This document shows positions 34,301-44,577 of a DNA stretch of 61,930 bases, in pieces. The DNA comes from Acanthaster planci (taxonomy: Eukaryota; Echinodermata; Asteroidea; Valvatida; Acanthasteridae). Numbering within the stretch: the first letter of the stretch is position 1; each line of letters begins with the position of its first letter. The stretch covers positions 1,707,487 through 1,769,416 of the forward strand of contig NW_019091392.1 in NCBI RefSeq assembly GCF_001949145.1. Reading direction: 5' to 3'. The notes beneath the pieces were generated by a model. That model saw only the letters and a program-made list of their open reading frames with translations. It was not told where the DNA came from and ran no database searches. The position numbers and the translations under genes are program-made.

Positions 34301-35831
34301 GTCTTCGTCAGGTAGGCCTATCTGTAAGCTGTCTATAGTTTCCATAGCTACCTGGCACTGGCCAAGGAAGTCAGCAAGGTTTTGCATTCCAGTGCCATCA
34401 CATGGAGAAATCTTGGGCCAGGATTCCAGTTTATCTCGGAAAGCATTCACAATGACAAAAGGATCGCCAAAGCTCTTCTGAAGAAGTTCCCATTTGCTTT
34501 GTCGAATGCGTCATCTGAAGACAGGAAAAAAATAGCTCTCTACTGCCTCTTTTGCAGCTCCACCCAGGTACCTTTGTAAGTTGTACAGCCTCTCTGAGCG
34601 CAGGATACCCCTCTGTTCAATCAATATTTCAAAGGCGTGTTTCCATCGACAATACTTCAGGGGATCGCCAGTAAATACACCTGGCTCTGGTGTCGGTCGG
34701 CGAGTTAGGCTGATCTGCTCAAGAAACGTTTTTGTGAGATTGTTGAGTGGAGTTTGTGCACTGGCAATAGGCAACTTGGCTTCAGTCTCCTTGGTCGAGT
34801 TCGGGCGTTCTGTTCTTGACACGGGTTTTTTGTTCTCGCGCTCGAACGGCGGGTACACGACTCAAGAATACCGTTTTCGGAACAGGATCACACACCACCT
34901 CCTCGTCAGGGTTTTACAGGAACACACGTTAAAACCCGTGAGATTTTGATTTTTGAACAGCTGCAAAGCCATAGACCATGTAGACAATGGGAAGTTTTGC
35001 AACATTAACATTAATTATTTTCCCAAACACAGAAATGAATGTTCCTGTTTATATAGAAAAGAATTCAACCCATCCAAAACTTAACTCTCGAGTGACGTAC
35101 ATGGACGCCGCCATGTTGCATGTTGTTTGTTTCTTCCCGGCGTTCGAGCGGCCGACCCACGAATAACAAATCGAACTGTTCGTGAATATACGGGAACAAG
35201 CCGCCCGAACTCAGCCCTTAGGTGCTGGTGATGCTATACATGTACTATTATCTTCTGTCCGCCGAGCTTCTGGTGTCGCTGCAGGTGACGTTGACCTTGC
35301 ATTGGACTCATCGGTGTTCGGGGTTGGTAGAGATTGGATGTATTTTTTTTATTAGCGAAGTTTTTTCTGTTTCCTCCACCGTGTCAGATACGACGGCTGC
35401 ATATTCTTCTTGTTCAGCTTGTTCGATTGCCTTTAATCTTGCTTCTGTGTCATGCAAGTCTGTCAAAGTTTGAATCTTCTTGAGCTTTAACTGTTGGCGC
35501 TCAAGTTCTGCTCTCTGTTTTCCTCAATGTCCGCATACTCAAGCCTTGCTTTCAAGGCAGCCGCCTGAGCAGCAAGTGTTGCCATAATCGATGTTCCAGA
35601 GCCTCTTGAGGATTGTCTGGAAGCTTTTGTCGCCATGGAACGTCGACTGAAACATTTTTCTTCACTCAGGATATGATCCTTTATCGGACTTAGTAGCTGT
35701 GGGTTGCTGAGGATTGATGCAAATTCGACGGAGGGTTGTTGATCGGTAACTGTTTCTGTCAGAATTAATTTCTGGTGTGGAAACGAGGTGGGGGTGGGTG
35801 CAGACTCCTGCTGTTGTGTTGAATCTGCCAT
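31370..35831 (-). mobile_element. Broken BEL/Pao LTR retrotransposon (gag-pol)
   Basis: Read on the minus strand the domains come in order. Gag starts at 35831 with a charged helical stretch (ALKARLEYADIEE). Gag homology resumes at 34858-34511 (GDPLKYCRWKHAFEILIE, RLYNLQRYLGGAAKEAVES). A CCHC zinc knuckle is near 33900 (C-x2-C-x4-H-x4-C in CFGCLQQGHTSKGC). An aspartic-protease-like LLDTQSDTTFI is near 33600, and the linker IGYNCPRALALRDVI is near 33240. RT spans about 32870-32111 (IRVVFDCSAKFQGKSLNDH, LLQGPDL, FYVDDGL). RNase H-like sequence reaches 31370 (VPRLELTTAVVSVRVSALL, FWTDSNVVLGYI, NPADDGSRS). Frameshifts and stops break it into at least eight pieces. No integrase and no pair of flanking LTRs were found, so it is dead and 3'-truncated. 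Confidence 0.9.
34831..35198 (-). mobile_element. Putative solo LTR inside the BEL/Pao gag
   Basis: A 368-bp non-coding block interrupts the gag open frame between two gag-homologous parts. On the minus strand it begins TGTTCCCG and ends GAGAACA (the TG...CA layout of LTRs). It carries a TATATAAA box at 35048-35055. No clean 5-bp target duplication was seen. An 11-bp inverted pair (GAGTTCGGGCG / CGCCCGAACTC) lies just outside, at about 34798-34808 and 35203-35213. It could instead be the native LTR of a rearranged element. Confidence 0.4.
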
Positions 35832-36949
35832 AATGTGGGCCTACAGCAGGTACAAATTTCTATTTTCAAACTTGAGGTGTATACTTCAGATATATTTCAG
35901 AAACATAAATTGTAAAAAGCATCACAAAGACCATGATGTACGGTGTGTGAGCATGGCCCTTTTTGCAATATTAAAATTACCTCAGCTTGCGATACTAGGA
36001 AACTTGTGGATGCTTAACCCACTGCAGTTCTTAACTAAGCTGAATGTAAATGCAGGTTATTTGGTTAATAATAACCTTTTTTAAAGGATTCTTTTGTCAG
36101 TATGTGATAAACTTGTGGAACATTTAAAGAACTACATGTATGTATTATAACAACAGCGCTTCTTTGATTGTATGCATGAGTTTGAACTTAACAAACAGTT
36201 TCTGCGTTCATTGGTAACGCCGCTATTAGGGGGTTTGTAGAATTCGCAAGTTACAAAGTGTGCAGGGAAATATAAGGGTTTCGACAGAAGTCTCTGGTCC
36301 ACAGGAGATTTTATACAGTACAACAATCAGTTCCACTCCTTGGACCCCTTCGACTCCATGAAAACTGTGAACAAGCATATGTAATATAGGTTTGCATTAC
36401 ATAACATTCATGCAAGATACATGTAAACAACTCTCAAACGTTTCAGCACTTTTCTTTGTTATCCTTACTTTTAACAAGCTAAGTGTAACACTCTCATTAA
36501 ATCACAATTGTTTATTTATTTCTTATATTGGTGTGAGCTTGTTTGATTTCTTTGTTGCATCAGACAAAATTACAGTTTGAGAATGGTTACCATTCTTAAA
36601 TCATGTCAACCATCATTAAGCATAAATGCACATACAAAGGTTGACTGAAATACCGCAAAAATTATTGTACATGTGCATACTATCTACAAAATGAAACAAA
36701 ATAAAGGAATACTTTGCATACACCGGCAAAACGGACAGATGCTAGTAATGTATTTACTTAGTATTGAAGAGGCCAATAACCTGATCCCTAGATCCCCAGG
36801 TTGTTTAAGCGACCAATCTTTAAACCTGCTGGACTTCACAAGTTGAGTAGCAAACTTAAAGCAGATATCTTTTCAACGCTGTTGTAGGGTACTTATACAT
36901 GTACATGAATACTGACTTTGTCCAGCGCGTTATGATTATGATGTGTAAT
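35832..36949. other. Intergenic or possible LTR region, no gene
   Basis: This AT-rich kilobase lies upstream of the BEL/Pao gag start, where its 5' LTR and primer-binding site would be expected. Neither was recognised with confidence. Short open frames here have no domains. Confidence 0.35.
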
Positions 36950-37600
36950 TTAAGCCTAGGATAATTCTATGAGGGTACGCTCCTGGACTCTTTCCAACTA
37001 AAAGCTTGTTTTGTTGTTAGCCCTGCATTCCATACTGAAACAGCATATTCTAATTAGGACCAAACGTACAGATGGTCATGAGGTCAGACGTGGATAGATT
37101 AAATCTCTTTAGAACCTTCAACATAATACAATTGGGAATGGCTTTACTGAGTAGCTCAGGTATACGACTATTCCATTTCAGGTTATGGCTCACTTGAATG
37201 CCTAGGATTCTTACACGTTCAACAGCTTGCATTTGCTATGAGCAGATCTCCAAAGGAATTGATCTGAAGGGAGACTTCATAAAAAATACTTGCATCACTG
37301 CACATTTTAAGTTTCATGGGTTACGTTTCATGTTGTTACGCTTGGACCAATCAGTAAAATCATTCAGTGTAGCTTGCATACCGCTATCCTCATTAAGCAC
37401 ACCGTTCTGAAATATTGTGACATCATTTACATATTTCAAGACAGATATTCCTTGCCGAGGTTCTCGGATGAGGTCCCAACTTGGTTCACCAGCTGAGCGA
37501 ACATGTATGCACCTGTATCTTTTTTCCAAGAAACCACACATCCAGGGCATCACTGACAGTCTCACATCTAGTTGAAGCAACTGAGTACCACAAGTGTCTT
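36950..37600 (-). mobile_element. LINE reverse-transcriptase C-terminal fragment
   Basis: The minus strand encodes, from right to left, VLKYVNDVTIFQNG (the YxDD active-site block with Asp to Asn, so YVND), LNDFTDWSKRNNMK, then RVRILGIQVSHNLKW, LLSKAIPN and MLKVLKRFNLSTSDLMTI. A decayed C-terminal LIRICCFSMECRA...LERVQERTL block follows. These are palm, thumb and C-terminal motifs of CR1/Jockey-type non-LTR retrotransposons. Two frames are needed and the catalytic Asp is lost, so it is inactive. Confidence 0.82.
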
Positions 37601-37619
37601 TGTTCTATTAAAGCCTTGT

Positions 37620-38055
37620 AGAGCCACCAAGCATGTATTTTCAAAAAGTGAAGTATATTTTTTATGTCCGTTTGTAGGAGATAAATTTGTTCGACTTCGT
37701 TTGTACGGGGTATTTTTCCCTAGTTCGTTGGTTCGAAACATATAGATCTACACTTGGAAACTTTGCTTCTATTTCTGGAAACATATAATTTTTACGAGAT
37801 ATATTTTCTATGCAGTTTGCTTTTTGCCCGGTCCCGATTTATTTTTCCCCAAAACAAACTACAAAGAAATATAACGAACTTAAAAAATCATAAAAACAAA
37901 CTTGAAAAATATATCTCGTCCTTTTCTATTTATAGATCTTCCGGGAACGAACTGGAGAACATATGTACATCGAAAAAACGATCTTTGGAAAATATATATC
38001 TCTTAAAACGAACACTGAAAGAAAAACTTCACTTTTTGGAAATATATACTTGCTT
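37620..38055. repeat. Large imperfect palindrome (foldback-like)
   Basis: The left arm from about 37630 (TTTTCAAAAAGTGAAGTATATTTTT...TTTGTAGGAGATAAAT) is inverted in the right arm ending about 38045 (TTTCACTTTTTGGAAATATA preceded by ATATATCTCTTAAAACGAACACTG). Inside are further inverted blocks with repeated ATATATCT and GTTCGTT/AACGAAC motifs. The pattern suggests a degenerate foldback element or an inverted duplication of an AT-rich satellite-like motif. A 211-codon open frame (37754-38389) runs through it but is composition-driven. Confidence 0.5.
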
Positions 38056-39156
38056 TGTACAGTTGGTAAACAACGCAATACCCTGCAGCCGTTTGAGTCT
38101 GTGTCAAGACTTCGTACGGTTTTCGTGTCTGCAGTGTGTCATGTACATAATTCATGAGCATGGGAGAGCGTCCGTTTCGGCTTTTCTTACAACGCTTCGT
38201 ACGCGTAGCACATTGGGTGTGGTACGGTACTGCTCTGCCTGGCAGCAATGCCGTAGCGTGGAATTCGACGGTCGCTGCGTTGATGTTCGGGCGAAATTGT
38301 ATCGTTCACGTATATTTTTCAGCGCTGATTTTCTACAGGTCATCACAACCTACTTTTTCAAAGCGAAGTTCTCTAGGCTGGGTCATTAGATAAAACAGGC
38401 TTTTTTCCAGGTCGGGAGCCCAAAATAGGGTTAGTTGGAAATGAGTACCATAGAATTTAAAGAGGGTTCCCTAAAATTCCAGAATGGTTTTGTGTCCCCA
38501 TTCCTTAGACTTTCCGCAACTTCAAACAAATACATGTACCCCGATCAAGCGGCCAAGAACGGCTCTATGGTATAACGGCAGTCAGGCAACTTAAGATTAT
38601 ATGCAGCGCCCCCAAGTGGTTCCCGAGTTTAAGAATTTGCAACTAAGAGCAACGTGCGCTGCAAAACGACGTTGTGGATTCGCTGTTTAATTAACACATT
38701 AAAACTGTTTCCTTCGACTAAAAAGTATTAGGCACATCATTTGGCCCAGACAACATACAGGGAAAATTTCCACCTTCAAAAAACAGAGGGCTTTTCTGGG
38801 TTGGATGATAAAGACCTGTCAGATGTAACAAAAATCATATTATCTTCGTCAGCTATGTACAACAAGCACCGTATCGAGTTGTGAACGGTCCAATGGCAGT
38901 GTGCGTCATATCTATGAGATGATGCATGAAATGTTTCATTGTTGTCCAGGGGGTAAAATAGAAACGGGGCCCGATTTTATCTTTAATGATGTGAGTTTTA
39001 GGCCTGTTACAATCATATCAGAAAGGTCAGTAGCGAGAACAAACAATTAGGATTACATTTTGCCGTTTAAGACACTGGCGCTAATTTAAATATTCCTGTA
39101 ATGAGTGATTATCGGTGCCAAAGTGCATCACGTCACAGACAACGCCAGGCTGTGGA

Positions 39157-39282
39157 CCAATGGGAAACGTGGGGAGTGTTCTTAGAAATTAATAAAAAGC
39201 AATCGAACATAGTCTGTCAGTCTCCTTTGCGGCCAAGCAGCAGACCTTGCCTGACATTCAAGCCTTCTGCCCATTCGTATAG
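39157..39282 (+). promoter_or_regulatory. Promoter and non-coding exon 1 of the 39421 iLBP gene
   Basis: CCAAT is at 39157-39161, AATAAAAAG at 39191-39199, an initiator-like CAGTCTCC at about 39219-39226, and exon 1 ends AG|GTGAGT at 39282. The 5'UTR intron is 39283-39398 (116 bp) with acceptor AACCAG 22 nt before the ATG. A CACGTCAC site lies at about 39130. Confidence 0.7.
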
Positions 39283-39420
39283 GTGAGTTCCCAGCAACAC
39301 GTTACACTTGTTTTGGAGGTTTTAATTTCTGTGCTATCATTTTCAATAATCTGAAATTGCAGCTGATATTTGAATTACCTTCCCTTCCTTTAAACCAGGA
39401 AAATTCCGATTTGAATCATC

Positions 39421-39813
39421 ATGCCTGCCAACTTCAGTGGCAAGTGGGTCTCTGGCGCATCCGAGGGCTGGGACAAGTTCTTGGGCAAGTTCGGCGTGCC
39501 AGTGGAAAAGTTCCCGGCCGACATAGTGGTGACAGAAGAAATTGCCCAGAGCGGGGACGCCATCAACATCAAGACCAGTAACAACAAGGACGACAAGGTC
39601 AAACAAGTCACCATCAACGTGGGCCAAAACTTCAAGGACACAATCGGGGGCGGCAAGGAGCTTGAGTTTACCACGGCCTGGCAGGGCGACAAGCTGGTGA
39701 TGACAGGAATCGACGGCAAGGGCTCGGTGACCCGTGAATTGAGCGGGGGTAACATGCTTGTTACCTTTACCCACGAGGGAGTGGTCGCCAAATCTACCTA
39801 CAATAAGGCGTAG
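39421..39813 (+). CDS. FABP-like intracellular lipid-binding protein (copy C)
   Basis: A 130-residue single-exon iLBP/FABP-family protein. F-S-G-K-W is at 5-9, the lid helices (EGWDKFLGKFGVP) follow, then central strands and T-R-E-L with Arg105. The C-terminal VVAKSTYNKA has Ser125 where canonical FABPs carry Arg126, and Tyr127 conserved. It is about 95% identical to the 17338 protein (about seven changes), and the flanks are also very similar, so the duplication or a gene conversion is recent. The frame is intact and GC-rich against AT-rich flanks. Predicted cytosolic lipid or retinoid-like carrier; the ligand is unknown. Confidence 0.92.
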   Translation: MPANFSGKWVSGASEGWDKFLGKFGVPVEKFPADIVVTEEIAQSGDAINIKTSNNKDDKVKQVTINVGQNFKDTIGGGKELEFTTAWQGDKLVMTGIDGKGSVTRELSGGNMLVTFTHEGVVAKSTYNKA

Positions 39814-41184
39814 GCATTCAACTGCAGATCCAAGTCCGGGCAAAAGAGGGCGAGTACACTCATTTCTAGAATATCCGACCTCGTAAAAACAGTTGGACGA
39901 GGAGATCCAGAGCATTTTAGTGCATCTCGTACATGGCAGCCAACTGCAAACAGCGAGTTGATACTTCTCATTAAGCAAATATTGAACCAAAACAGACCAG
40001 AGCAGAAATCTTTCGCCCGGCAAGCAAAGATCTGGCGTTAGTCAATTTAAATCTTTAATATCATAACTCGCTTGCTATTTGTGCTTCTTTAATTGATCTG
40101 TTTTGAGTCCTTCTGAAGTTTTGAAATTTTTTTCACTTTGCACTGTAAAAGGTTGTTTAGTTGAATTATAACAATCCATTATCGTAATTTAATGAAGTTA
40201 CACTGGACACCATTACCTGTAAACGTAATGTGATAATGTGCTAATTACAAAACCTTTTGTCGCCGTATGGATAAACTGGTTGATTTCTTGAACTCTACAA
40301 AATGCAAAGACGGTGATTTTGAAACTTACAGAGTTAGAAATAGACCTTCATAATATAAGGATCTTTCAAGGTCTTTTTCAGCACGGTTTTGGGTCATTTT
40401 GGTCATGCAAACCGAAGTCGTATTGCTAGGCTGAAACGTTTAGAACAAGATCAGGTGGCTGTCTTCCAAGCGCGTTCAATGAAAATGTTTACAGTGGCTT
40501 CATACGAGGGACGACCACTCTTCAAAATATTTGGCAGCCACGATTATGACAGTTTATTAAGAACATGCTGTCATTTTGAACTGACCGTTGTCACCTTTTA
40601 GTAAGAGAGTCCTAAAGCAGAGTAATACAAGTGCTGTAACAAGTCACGATCTTTTACCTCAGAAAAAGAAATGGAAACTAAACTTCCCTCATAGTTGCTT
40701 CATTTGCATCATCGGAAATGGTGCAAAATAATACATTACTAAAATCCTATGTAATTATGTCAGTTTGCTAACACCCTTGACGTGAGTTTGAAAAGAGCTA
40801 GAGAAGCCAGTGCATCCGCCCCTGCCCTCCACTGTTTCTCCGTCACTGCATGACTTTAGTAATTTCCAAGCAAATTTGTCCTGAAGCTTCGTAAATTTAA
40901 AGTTAGCTGAAGTTTATTCACTCTCTGTAAAACACTCTGAAATTTGCTGGGTTTAATAAAGCGTGCAATAAGTGCTGCAAAATATCTCTGTGCCGACATC
41001 TTTTGTCTTTAATAATTTTATGTGAAGTGATTCTTATTACTGTAAAGCAACATGAAGTAATTATGTCTTAAAATTCAGCATTTCCCTGCACGACAACATC
41101 TAGCATTTTTTTTCATATTAGGATGAGAACAGTGAAGTTTATGGAAGGATAGAGTGAGAGCGAGGAAAAAGAAAAAAAGGTTAA

Positions 41185-42083
41185 GGGGCCATTCAAAATT
41201 ATCGATGTTTTTATCTTTCTATATATTTTTTGGAATTTGGGTGGGTGGATCCAGGTAAAATTTTAAAAATCCAAATTCCCCTTTCTATAAAATAAAAAGA
41301 CAGACAAAACGATCGTTATGCGCGCCAGCAATCTGTAAGTGCACATGGACATCTCTGTCAACTTCGTTCCGAGTTCCGGTAGAACGACCCGGTAGAATGT
41401 CCTGCGTATTATGTAAGGTGTAAAACTCTACGGGTGAAGGTGTTTTTTTGGCTGAATGCGTAACGTCGATGCTAAGTAAAATCAGTGCACAGGGTCCATC
41501 ACCTCATAATAGCATACATGGCATAATCTGACCTCGAAGGCATGTACGTGTCGTCTAAAACAAAATTTCCATTTGTGTAGACGAGGGTGCATGAAATTAA
41601 AAATATAAAACGGCCGTCATGTTAAATGGTACTTTGCAACTGCAGGCTTTCAAGCAAACGTGAAGTAACTTGCATCACACAAGTTAGGTGGAAGCAAACG
41701 AGAAGCATGCACAGTGAAGTAGTTCGTACCGCTTGAGGGAGCGAGGACGGTATGGAGTGGACAGGAGCCAGTGCCCATGCGACATCATACAACTTTATGA
41801 ATTTCGTCAACCCGAAAACATGAAAGGATAAAAAATACAGAAATATATTCGCAAGAATAGTTCACAAAATGAGATGCTCTTTATGCGTTGGTATCTTTTT
41901 AATTTCAAATATTTATGTCGAGGTCTCAGGACACGTATTTTCAGCGGTTCAGTGAAACCGATTTTCGGTTTGACTGTCGCTGGGCTCTTTGATAAATCAG
42001 TTTTTAATCGAAAATGGGGGTGGGGGGTCAAAACAGGTTCGAAAAAAGAGGAAATTTAAAAACATCAAAATTTGAAAGGCCCC
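41185..42083. mobile_element. PIF/Harbinger-like non-autonomous transposon
   Basis: The ends are GGGGCCATTCAAAATTATCG and, inverted, GGGGCCTTTCAAATTTTGATG, an imperfect inverted repeat of about 30 bp. TAA flanks both sides (41182-41184 and 42084-42086), the TWA 3-bp duplication typical of Harbinger. The neighbouring bases (TAACACTGCTGAGCAATTGG) match the uninterrupted unit B sequence (TTAACACCAATGAGCAATTGG), which serves as an empty-site comparison on the right side. It is 899 bp with no transposase. The left flank has lost some module sequence, so the exact left border is slightly uncertain. Confidence 0.68.
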
Positions 42084-42310
42084 TAACACTGCTGAGCAAT
42101 TGGTAATCTTCCTCCATTGAGGGTGGATTTGTAGAGCCTGCTGCAAAGTACTCTGCTAAATTCCCGATTTTGGTGCCCTTGATAAAGTGGCCCCCAGTGT
42201 CTTACCTTTACAGTCTCAAGATAGGGGATTCGTTTATATTATAAAAGAGGGAAAAAGTACCACAGGACTGGCATACAAGGACCAGCGCAATTTGTCAAAG
42301 GAAATGAAGT

Positions 42311-43920
42311 TATAATTATTTTCCGTTGCAAAGCAATTGTTATCAATTACAATTTGTGCTTGTGTTTTCTGGGGACTGTGCTTGAAGTTCACCAGGTCAG
42401 GTAAGAACCAAAGATGCTAATCAGATCTGACATTTCATCTTTCAGTTGTTTATATGAACTTCAGTCAGGTCTTCGAAAAGTAATTAATCAAAGCAAAGTC
42501 TGGGTAGGGGTGTAAAGCACCCGTTATCTGAAACAACCATGACCGGGATATGGGGCCCAAACGATAGTTTAACTCAAGTGACATGGTCATACCATTTTTC
42601 GTTGGACCATAATTATTAATTGTTGACTCATGGCGTAGACTACAATTATTATCAAACTTGAATCTAGAGGGACGAAAAGCAAAATGACACAATCGCTGGT
42701 GTAAACATGTGTGGCGTGTTACACACCACTATCTCCCAGTTTTGTGCGACAGAATTCTAAACTCTCTCTGCAAGTCACACCAGCTCAGAAATGTACTTTT
42801 CGACCAGGATCTAGCCCATATCTTCTAATGACTTTTGGAAATAGGTCAGCGATAAAATCTTAGTCGGGCAAAAGTGGATTACAAAGAAAAGATCCAAACC
42901 ACTTGGGTGCAAAAATAAAAACGAATTCATTGTTAAGATCTTAAGCGTCTTGGTTGAACTTATTAAAGGTCACGTTTTCAAGTATGTCTCAATATAGAGA
43001 CTAATCCCTTTAAGTGGGAAAACTTCCTCATAAGCAGCAAACAGGCGTTTGGGGGGACTTGTAAAAACTTGATAAATCATTTGAGGCGGTGAATGTGATT
43101 TTGGGTACACTGTGGTTTTATAATAGGCCCCCAGGTCGTTTGTAGACCCTCGATTTTTTCACAGTGCCTGCTTTGCCTGCTGGTTCTATCTACGGTGAAA
43201 CGCGTGCCTCCACCCAACCCAAATTGGCAAAGACAAAACGAGCTTTGTAGGTTGCAACATTATTGTGACAGAATCTGTTAAGTTCCTCCCCTCTAGGCGT
43301 TCAAGTTCTCATGTTAATATGTTGCCTTGTCGTGATAATTAAATTTGCCAATGCACTTGGTGGTTTGGTTGCTAAGCCACGGATGGGGAGCCCGGGGGTG
43401 GGGGATTTACCCCCACCTTACTTTTTGAATTGGGGGATTACCAATATAATCATCCCCCACACCTTTCAAGTCAGTGACAATGTGCACCCTTAGCCTGTAC
43501 CACCGTACTCCACAATTGCCAGAGTCACGGTCTCTAGCAGGATGGAGGCTGTACTGAGCTTTCAGAGCTTTCGTCCTCCCCCCCACATGTGACAGGAAAT
43601 CTCTGAAAATGTGTTGAGGAGGTGCTTAACGCCAAGTCCAACCGGAGTAAATCCGAGCGACACTTCTACACTAAAATTGATAAGAACCTAGAAACACACT
43701 GAACAAAAACAGGTTATTGAAACCACAAAAAACAAGTAATCTTATCATTATACTGATAAAACTACCATCTGGACTTCAGTTCCAGGGACCCCAGAAAGCA
43801 AACAGTGTGTCTACAAAGTGGTATAATTGATTTCATTTTATCTTTACTGCCAGCATCAGAGACCTTGAAGTTAAAGTTCAGACAAATCACGTGGGGAATG
43901 GCTAAAGATAGACATTGGCC
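42311..43920. other. Intergenic, repeat remains only
   Basis: No gene seen. A GGGGAGCCCGGGGGTGGGGGATTTACCCCC patch at about 43385-43415, with C-rich and G-rich surroundings to 43470, looks like a decayed MITE or SINE-type repeat. Confidence 0.4.
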
Positions 43921-43932
43921 AGTTGGAGTTGG

Positions 43933-44034
43933 ATTGGCAGATTGAGACGTCCCGCCAGCTCGCCAGCCGATTATCTGTCTGTCCTCGCCGTTCAGCAAAC
44001 AACAGCCCTTTCCCCAGTTTCTCTCTTGAGAGCG
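43933..44034 (+). promoter_or_regulatory. Putative promoter and non-coding exon 1 of the 44182 iLBP gene
   Basis: An inverted CCAAT (ATTGG) is at 43933-43937 and exon 1 ends GCG|GTGAGT at 44034. The 5'UTR intron is 44035-44162 (128 bp), ending in TTTTTCCCTTGACAG 19 nt before the ATG. No clear TATA box was fixed. Intron size and position agree with the 17, 26 and 39 kb copies although the surrounding sequence is unrelated. Confidence 0.6.
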
Positions 44035-44181
44035 GTGAGTTTAAAATTTGTTTTCGAAGAACACGAATGGGCGACCTAAGGTTTCCGTGATGGTGCTCTA
44101 CATCTGTACTGTTTCATTGCTGTCTTTGCAAATGTGCACGTATATGCTTTTTCCCTTGACAGATAAAGCCTACCGCGCAGT

Positions 44182-44577
44182 ATGCCCGCAGACTTTAGTG
44201 GCAAGTGGGTCTCGTCTGGAAAACAAGAAGGATGGGTAGCCTTTCTGGCCAAGTTTAACATTCCCATCGATAAGATCCCACCCGACATTAAAGTCACGGA
44301 GGAGATCACCCAGAGCGGTAATACCATCACCATCAAGACCACCAACAACAAGGACGACAAGGTCAAAGAGGTGACCATCACCGTGGGCACCAACCACAAG
44401 GACACGGTAGCGCCGGGCGTGGAGATGGAGTTCACCACGGCTTGGGAGGGAGACAAGCTGGTTCTGAAGAAAGTAGGCGGGAGCGGTGGCTCCACTCGGG
44501 AGCTTGTTGGCAATGAGATGGTGGTCACCCTGGACGCTGATGGTACAATTGCCAAAAGCTATTACGACAAAGTTTAA
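44182..44577 (+). CDS. FABP-like intracellular lipid-binding protein (single exon)
   Basis: A 131-residue iLBP/FABP-family protein. F-S-G-K-W is at 5-9, the lid (EGWVAFLAKFNIP) at about 16-28, EITQSGNTITIK forms a central strand pair, T-R-E-L has Arg106, and the C-terminus is IAKSYYDKV. Arg106 is kept; Ser126 replaces the second ligand arginine; Tyr128 is kept. It is intermediate between the 14291-14683 protein and the 17/26/39 kb trio and lies outside the segmental duplication. The frame is uninterrupted, with a 5'UTR intron upstream. An AATAAG 6 nt after the stop (44583) is too close to be a convincing polyadenylation signal. A cytosolic hydrophobic-ligand carrier is inferred. Confidence 0.92.
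   Translation: MPADFSGKWVSSGKQEGWVAFLAKFNIPIDKIPPDIKVTEEITQSGNTITIKTTNNKDDKVKEVTITVGTNHKDTVAPGVEMEFTTAWEGDKLVLKKVGGSGGSTRELVGNEMVVTLDADGTIAKSYYDKV

Larger units (their letters stand above)
38490..42310 (+). repeat. Segmental duplication unit C (head, iLBP gene, 3' module)
   Basis: Head at 38505-38640 (CGCAACTTCAAACAAATACATG, GCGCCCCCAAGTGG). The upstream region at 38740-39100, the promoter and the 5'UTR intron are nearly identical to unit A. The 3' region at 39820-40620 is like unit D, followed by the 3' module from about 40640. The module is interrupted at 41185-42083 by a Harbinger-like insertion and ends near 42310. The LINE fragment seen in A, B and D is not present, because homology stops before it. 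Confidence 0.8.

Noticed and set aside
37754-38389. 211-codon plus-strand open frame as a gene
   Set aside because: It overlaps a large AT-rich palindrome with recurring short motifs, and the translation is Lys/Asn/Leu/Ile-biased with no domain. The length is best explained by composition.
39343-40023. 226-codon minus-strand frame over the iLBP gene at 39421
   Set aside because: It mirrors the iLBP coding strand, has equivalents over the other copies, and shows no domain of its own.
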